From: Corallococcus terminator
Lineage (GTDB): Bacteria; Myxococcota; Myxococcia; Myxococcales; Myxococcaceae
Assembly: GCF_003611635.1 (NCBI RefSeq)
Contig: NZ_RAVZ01000007.1
Coordinates: 1-64,000 of the forward strand
Length of the DNA: 64,000 bases
Direction: 5' to 3'
In this document: positions 60,394-64,000 of the stretch, piece by piece
How positions within the stretch are numbered: the first letter of the stretch is position 1
Layout: the number at the start of each line of letters is the position of its first letter
Notes under the pieces: generated by a model
What the model saw: the letters and a program-made list of their open reading frames with translations, nothing else
Told to the model about the DNA's origin: nothing
The model's database searches: none
Made by a program: the position numbers and the translations under genes

Positions 60394-61566
60394 ATGGCTT
60401 CTTCCCGGCGGTACCTGGATGTCCTCACCGGGCTGCGATTCCTCGCGGCCGCGCACATTGGCGCGTACCACCTGTACCACATGGTCTTCACCGGCACGGA
60501 GGCGCCGCCGGGGCTGCACGGGTTGCTCGACAGCGGCTACGTGAGCGTCGGGTTCTTCTTCGTGCTGTCGGGTTTCATCCTGGGCTACCACCACCTGGAG
60601 CGCCCGCCCGACACGCGCGAGGTGCGCAAGGCGTTCTGGGTGGCCCGCTTCGCGCGCGTGTATCCCCTCTACGCGCTGGGGCTCGTGCTCGCCGCGCCCG
60701 CGTTCTTCAAGGGACTGCATGCGGCGTGGGTGGAGGCACCGGGGGAGTTGTGGCGGCTGGACGGGGCGCTCGTGCTCGCGCCGCTGTTGATGCAGAGCTG
60801 GGTGCCGTGGACGGCGCTCGCGTGGAACGGCGCGGGGTGGTCGCTGGCGGTGGAGGCGGTCTTCTACGCGGTGTTCCCCTTCCTCGCGGTGCGCCTGGGC
60901 CAGACAGGTCCCCGGGCGCTCATGCTGGGTGCAGGGGTGGCGTATGCGCTCGCGCTGGTGTTGCCGGTGCTCTACCTGCTGGTGGATCCGGACCACACCA
61001 CGGCGTCGTCGTACCACTCCGGCCCGTGGATGCGGGCGCTGCGCTTCAATCCCGTGGCGCGGCTGCCGGAGTTCATCCTGGGCCTCTTCGCGGGCCGCTA
61101 CTTCCTGCTGCGCGCGGACACCGCTCCACGCCCGCGGCCTGTCGTGCTGATGGCGCTGGGGGTGGTCATCCTCGCGGCGCTGATGGCCAGCACGTCCCTG
61201 CCCTTCCCGCTGATGCACAATGGATTGCTGGCGCCGGTGTTCGCGGCGCTGCTCGTGCTGCTGCCCCGGAGCCAGGGATTCGTGGCGCGAGTGCTCGCCT
61301 CACGTCCGTTCTGCTTCCTGGGGGAGGCAAGCTATTCGCTCTACATCCTGCACATGCCGCTGCTGTTCACGTGGAAGTCCGTGATGAAGCGGCTGGAGGT
61401 TTCGACCACGTCCGTGGGGGCGGTGGTGGTGCTGACGGTGGGCGTCCTGGTCCTGTGCGTGCTCGCGCACCAGTGGGTGGAGAAGCCCGCGCGCAGGTGG
61501 ATTCGCGCCTGGTGGGCGAGACGTGGCGCGAGGCAGGCGGAGCCAGCAATCCAGCCCCAGGCGTGA
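60394..61566 (+). CDS. Acyltransferase 3-family membrane protein
   Basis: 390 residues, about ten hydrophobic helices. N-terminal YLDVLTGLRFLAAAHIGAYHLYH holds the family RxxAxxxVxxxH-like pattern with His, and YVSVGFFFVLSGFILGY matches the second conserved segment; LGEASYSLYILHMPLL is the C-terminal motif. Such proteins O-acylate surface sugars or peptidoglycan using periplasmic acyl donors. The substrate is unknown. The ATG at 60394 is chosen over an upstream TTG (60355). Divergent from the ABC genes. Confidence 0.88.
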   Translation: MASSRRYLDVLTGLRFLAAAHIGAYHLYHMVFTGTEAPPGLHGLLDSGYVSVGFFFVLSGFILGYHHLERPPDTREVRKAFWVARFARVYPLYALGLVLAAPAFFKGLHAAWVEAPGELWRLDGALVLAPLLMQSWVPWTALAWNGAGWSLAVEAVFYAVFPFLAVRLGQTGPRALMLGAGVAYALALVLPVLYLLVDPDHTTASSYHSGPWMRALRFNPVARLPEFILGLFAGRYFLLRADTAPRPRPVVLMALGVVILAALMASTSLPFPLMHNGLLAPVFAALLVLLPRSQGFVARVLASRPFCFLGEASYSLYILHMPLLFTWKSVMKRLEVSTTSVGAVVVLTVGVLVLCVLAHQWVEKPARRWIRAWWARRGARQAEPAIQPQA

Positions 61567-61599
61567 GCCGAGCCTCACGGCGGAGCCCCCATCCGCTAC

Positions 61600-61814
61600 G
61601 TGGTGCTCCACGACACCTTCACCGCGATCACACCAGGGCTGGTCCACGACTTCCAACGGGCGTCCTGCCTGAACCCGGCATGACAGCCCAGGGAATCTTC
61701 GGTCCGCGCACCTACCTCGTGGTCACCGAACGCTTCGTCCATGCTGCCCGTCGGCTCGGGCCTGGCGACCTGGTGTTCCGTGAACTGCCCGTGACACCGC
61801 TGACGCGGCACTGA
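61600..61814 (+). pseudogene. Remnant of a double-CXXCG/SitI6-like immunity gene (tentative)
   Basis: Two short overlapping frames. The second (ATG at 61680) reads YLVVTERFVHAARRLGPGDLVFRELPV and stops at 61814; this resembles the C-terminal end of myxobacterial double-CXXCG immunity proteins, which usually finish with a (V/S)TERF...LGL.G..FxELP-type strand. The first frame (about 61583-61682) reads IRYVVLHDTFTAITPGLVHDF and ends in a TGA overlapping that ATG. No start or CXXCG motif is present, so it looks like a truncated, frameshifted remnant. It lies in the 423 bases between the acyltransferase and the repeat lipoprotein; the remainder of that gap shows nothing else. Confidence 0.4.
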
Positions 61815-61989
61815 GGGAAGACCGTCGAGGTAGGGCACGCCATTACAGCCACCCGGGAACATGCGTCCTGCGGTGAATAATGGGAGACTGTCTTACGTCG
61901 ACCGGGCGCCCAGTGCGTCCAATCCGCGCGTGTTCCGGTCCCCGCCGGAGCAAGCCCTGCTCCCTGCTGTCCATTCCAGGAATTCCCCG

Positions 61990-64000
61990 ATGCGCCTGTC
62001 GCCGTCTGTCTTGTTGTTGGGTCTCATGCTCACCCTCGCGGCCTGCCAGGAGCCGGGGGTGTCGCCCGCGCCGCCGCCCCTGCCCACGCCGGTCGACCCG
62101 ACCGACCCCACCGACCCGAGCGATCTGGCCCGGGTCGTGGGCACCGTCTCCCTGGAGAGCACGACGAACGCCGCGGGTGTCCAGGTGTCCCTCACCGGCA
62201 CGGACTTGCGCGCCACCACGAACGCGGCGGGCGCCTTCGTCCTGGAGAAGGTCCCCGCGGGAACCCATGAGCTCACCGCCACGCGCACCGGCTACACGCA
62301 GGCGCGCCAGTCCCTGTCCGTGGCCGCGGATGACTCCGTCGAGGTGTCGCTCGCACTGCTGCGCGCCCGCGGTCGGGTGAGCGGCGTCCTCACGCTGGAA
62401 GGCGCCACAGAGGTCGCGGGCGTCACGGTGACCCTGGAAGGCGCGAACCTTACGGCCACCCCGGACGCGCAAGGGCGCTTCGCGCTGGAGGGCGTGCCCA
62501 CGGGCAGCTACGTCCTGAAGGCTTCGCGGACCGGCTACGCGACCGTGAGCCAGTCGGTGGAGGTGACAGAGGGCAACGACACGCTCCTCACGCTCCTGCT
62601 CGGCCGGTACCGGGGCCGCATCGAAGGCCAGGTGCGCCTGAGTGACTCCGCCCCCTCGCAGGGCATCACCGTGGCCCTGGAGGGCACGGACACGGCCACC
62701 ACCACGGACGGCCAGGGTCGCTTCGCGCTGGAGAGCGTGCCCACGGGGACCTACTCGCTGGTCGCCTCGAAGGAGGGCTACACGGCCGTGCGCCAGTCGT
62801 TGGAGGTGAAGGCGACCGGGTCCTCGTCCGTCACGCTCTCGCTCACCCGGCACCGGGGCAACCTCCAGGGACAGGTGACACTGGATGGCGCCACCCAGGC
62901 CCCGGGCGTCACGGTGATGCTGGAAGGAACGAGCGCGGTCACCACGTCGACCTCGCAAGGCCGCTTCACGCTGGGCGGTGTCCCCACGGGCACCTACGTG
63001 CTGGTGGCCACGAAGGCCGGCTACACGACCGTGCGCCAGTCGGTGGAGGTGACGCAGGACGCGACCACCACCGTCACGCTCCCGCTCGTCCTGAGCCGGG
63101 GAGACCTCGTGGGCCAGGTGCTGCTGGAAGGCGGCGTCAGCCCCGCGGGCATCGCCCTCCAGTTGGAGGGCACGGCCACGTCCACCACCACGAACGCGGA
63201 GGGCCGCTTCACGCTTCCGGGCGTGCTCTCGGGAAGCTACGTGCTGGTGGCCACGAAGACCGGCTACACGACCGCCCGCCAGACGGTGGAGGTGAAGGAG
63301 GCCGCCTCCACGTCCGTGACGCTCACCCTGGCGCGCAGCCGGGGCCGCGTGGAGGGCGTGGCGCTGCTGGATGACGCCCAGGACCCCGCGGGCACCCAGG
63401 TGTCGCTGCGAGGATTGACCGGGGTGACCACCACCACGGACGCGCAAGGGCGCTTCGTGCTGGAGGGCGTGCCCACGGGCTCCTATCTCGTGGACACGGT
63501 CCGGGCCGGCTACACGTCGCCCCAACCGCTGGTGCTGGTGCAGGCGGATGCGACGGCGTCCGTGTCCATGACCCTGGAGCGGCGCTACGGCTCCATCCAG
63601 GGCCGCGTGACGCTGGAGGGCCGCACGAACCACTCGGGCGTGCGGATCGACCTCGTCGGGCGGACCGACTCCGTCACGACCAACGCGTCGGGAAGCTTCC
63701 AGCTCACCCGCCTGCCGCCGGGGGACTACTCGCTCCAGGCGACCCTGAGCCCGTACGAGACCGTGAACGTGTCGGTGAAGGTGGCGCTGGATGACTCCCG
63801 CAACACCAACTTCACCATGAGCCTCCTCCGGGGCGACGTGACGGGCACCGTGCTCCTGGAGGAGTTCGCGGCCGGAAGCCTCGACGGCACCGAGGTGACG
63901 CTGACGGGCACCTCCCTGCGCACCACCACCCAGGCGGACGGCACCTTCACCCTCACGGGCGTGCCGGTGGGGACGTACGAGGTGCGCGCGAGCCGGTCCA
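61990..64000 (+). CDS. Lipoprotein of tandem carboxypeptidase-regulatory-like repeats, C-terminus cut by window edge
   Basis: 670 codons visible, open to the window edge. MRLSPSVLLLGLMLTLAACQEP is a lipoprotein signal (lipobox LAAC), followed by a Pro/Asp linker (PVDPTDPTDPSD). The rest is eight copies of an 81-residue beta-sandwich unit with pattern VxGxVxLEG...GVxVxLEGT...TTxxxGxFxLxGVPxGTYxLxAxxxGYxxxxQxVxV. Each unit is a transthyretin/CarboxypepD_reg-like domain; no catalytic residues are present. Probably a long rod-like surface or adhesive lipoprotein. It may carry a functional C-terminal domain beyond 64000. Confidence 0.88.
   Translation, partial: MRLSPSVLLLGLMLTLAACQEPGVSPAPPPLPTPVDPTDPTDPSDLARVVGTVSLESTTNAAGVQVSLTGTDLRATTNAAGAFVLEKVPAGTHELTATRTGYTQARQSLSVAADDSVEVSLALLRARGRVSGVLTLEGATEVAGVTVTLEGANLTATPDAQGRFALEGVPTGSYVLKASRTGYATVSQSVEVTEGNDTLLTLLLGRYRGRIEGQVRLSDSAPSQGITVALEGTDTATTTDGQGRFALESVPTGTYSLVASKEGYTAVRQSLEVKATGSSSVTLSLTRHRGNLQGQVTLDGATQAPGVTVMLEGTSAVTTSTSQGRFTLGGVPTGTYVLVATKAGYTTVRQSVEVTQDATTTVTLPLVLSRGDLVGQVLLEGGVSPAGIALQLEGTATSTTTNAEGRFTLPGVLSGSYVLVATKTGYTTARQTVEVKEAASTSVTLTLARSRGRVEGVALLDDAQDPAGTQVSLRGLTGVTTTTDAQGRFVLEGVPTGSYLVDTVRAGYTSPQPLVLVQADATASVSMTLERRYGSIQGRVTLEGRTNHSGVRIDLVGRTDSVTTNASGSFQLTRLPPGDYSLQATLSPYETVNVSVKVALDDSRNTNFTMSLLRGDVTGTVLLEEFAAGSLDGTEVTLTGTSLRTTTQADGTFTLTGVPVGTYEVRASRS
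62128..64000 (+). repeat. 243-bp tandem repeat (81-residue units)
   Basis: Seven complete units and a partial eighth, starting near 62128 at a period of 243 bases (with small length changes in units 6-8). Conserved points in each unit: a Gly-Tyr pair near residue 47 (AxxxGYxxxxQ, lost to a Pro-Tyr in unit 7), a VPxGxYxL turn, and a short Arg-Gly linker between units. Units 2-5 are the most alike, suggesting recent amplification in the middle of the array. Confidence 0.9.

Noticed and set aside
62128-64000. Tandem DNA repeat as a possible mobile or satellite element
   Set aside because: The 243-base period is exactly in frame and encodes repeated beta-sandwich domains of one lipoprotein.
1-64000. 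tRNA or rRNA genes
   Set aside because: I looked for T-arm (GGTTCGAATCC-like) and rRNA core sequences on both strands in the intergenic gaps and saw none; a tRNAscan run would be decisive.

Overview
This window is high-GC chromosomal DNA from a myxobacterium, most likely the Myxococcus/Corallococcus branch. The evidence is lineage-typical content: a Ser/Thr kinase with the HRDLSPxN catalytic loop, a DUF2378/TIGR02265 protein, an FHA-linked sigma54 activator, tandem lspA genes, at least twelve predicted lipoproteins, and a lipoprotein toxin/SUKH immunity pair of the SitA type. Genes are densely packed on both strands. I see no tRNA, rRNA, CRISPR array, insertion sequence or prophage. The species assignment is inference from content only.

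Layout. 1-5.1 kb: 3'-truncated Ser/Thr kinase, hemL, a glyoxalase and mgtE. 5.1-10.3 kb: a beta-propeller-like DUF protein, two short-chain dehydrogenases, a TPR lipoprotein coupled to a small lipoprotein, a coiled-coil lipoprotein and a YjlB-like cupin. 10.3-15.0 kb: an envelope operon on the minus strand (lspA-lspA-lgt-coiled-coil protein-kdsC-TonB-C-like lipoprotein). 15.1-18.0 kb: DUF1279 protein, a lipoprotein nuclease/phosphatase-fold enzyme with a hexapeptide-repeat linker, and a Mut7-C protein. 18.0-24.9 kb: a two-subunit molybdenum hydroxylase whose Fe-S subunit carries a YceI-like tail, then ileS. 25-28.7 kb: Cys/His-rich secreted protein, FHA-sigma54 activator, RimK-like ligase, DsbA-family protein.

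28.8-40.1 kb: a zinc-finger/membrane protein split by one in-frame stop, repeat-rich lipoproteins, a PAS histidine kinase, a TolB-like lipoprotein coupled to an amidase lipoprotein, a metallophosphoesterase, a DUF2378 protein and a hotdog-like protein. 40.1-45.3 kb: a 433-bp intergenic region with a repeated 14-mer and a perfect palindrome, kup, and a divergent GAF/PAS histidine kinase. 45.3-49.4 kb: a probable four-gene operon containing the SitA-like HNH toxin and its SUKH-type immunity protein. 49.5-53.3 kb: a prolyl-oligopeptidase-family peptidase and a DUF4397 lipoprotein. 53.3-55.6 kb: three tandem paralogous outer-membrane beta-barrels. 55.7-61.6 kb: an ABC ATPase coupled to a fused permease/M1 peptidase, then an acyltransferase. 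61.6-64 kb: an apparent immunity-gene remnant and a 3'-truncated lipoprotein made of 81-residue repeats.

The strongest theme is the envelope: lipoprotein maturation (lgt, two lspA), many lipoprotein substrates, LPS Kdo synthesis (kdsC), beta-barrels, and a lipoprotein toxin whose family is known to move between cells by outer-membrane exchange. The most interesting locus is the 45.3-49.4 kb toxin operon with its two uncharacterised flanking genes.
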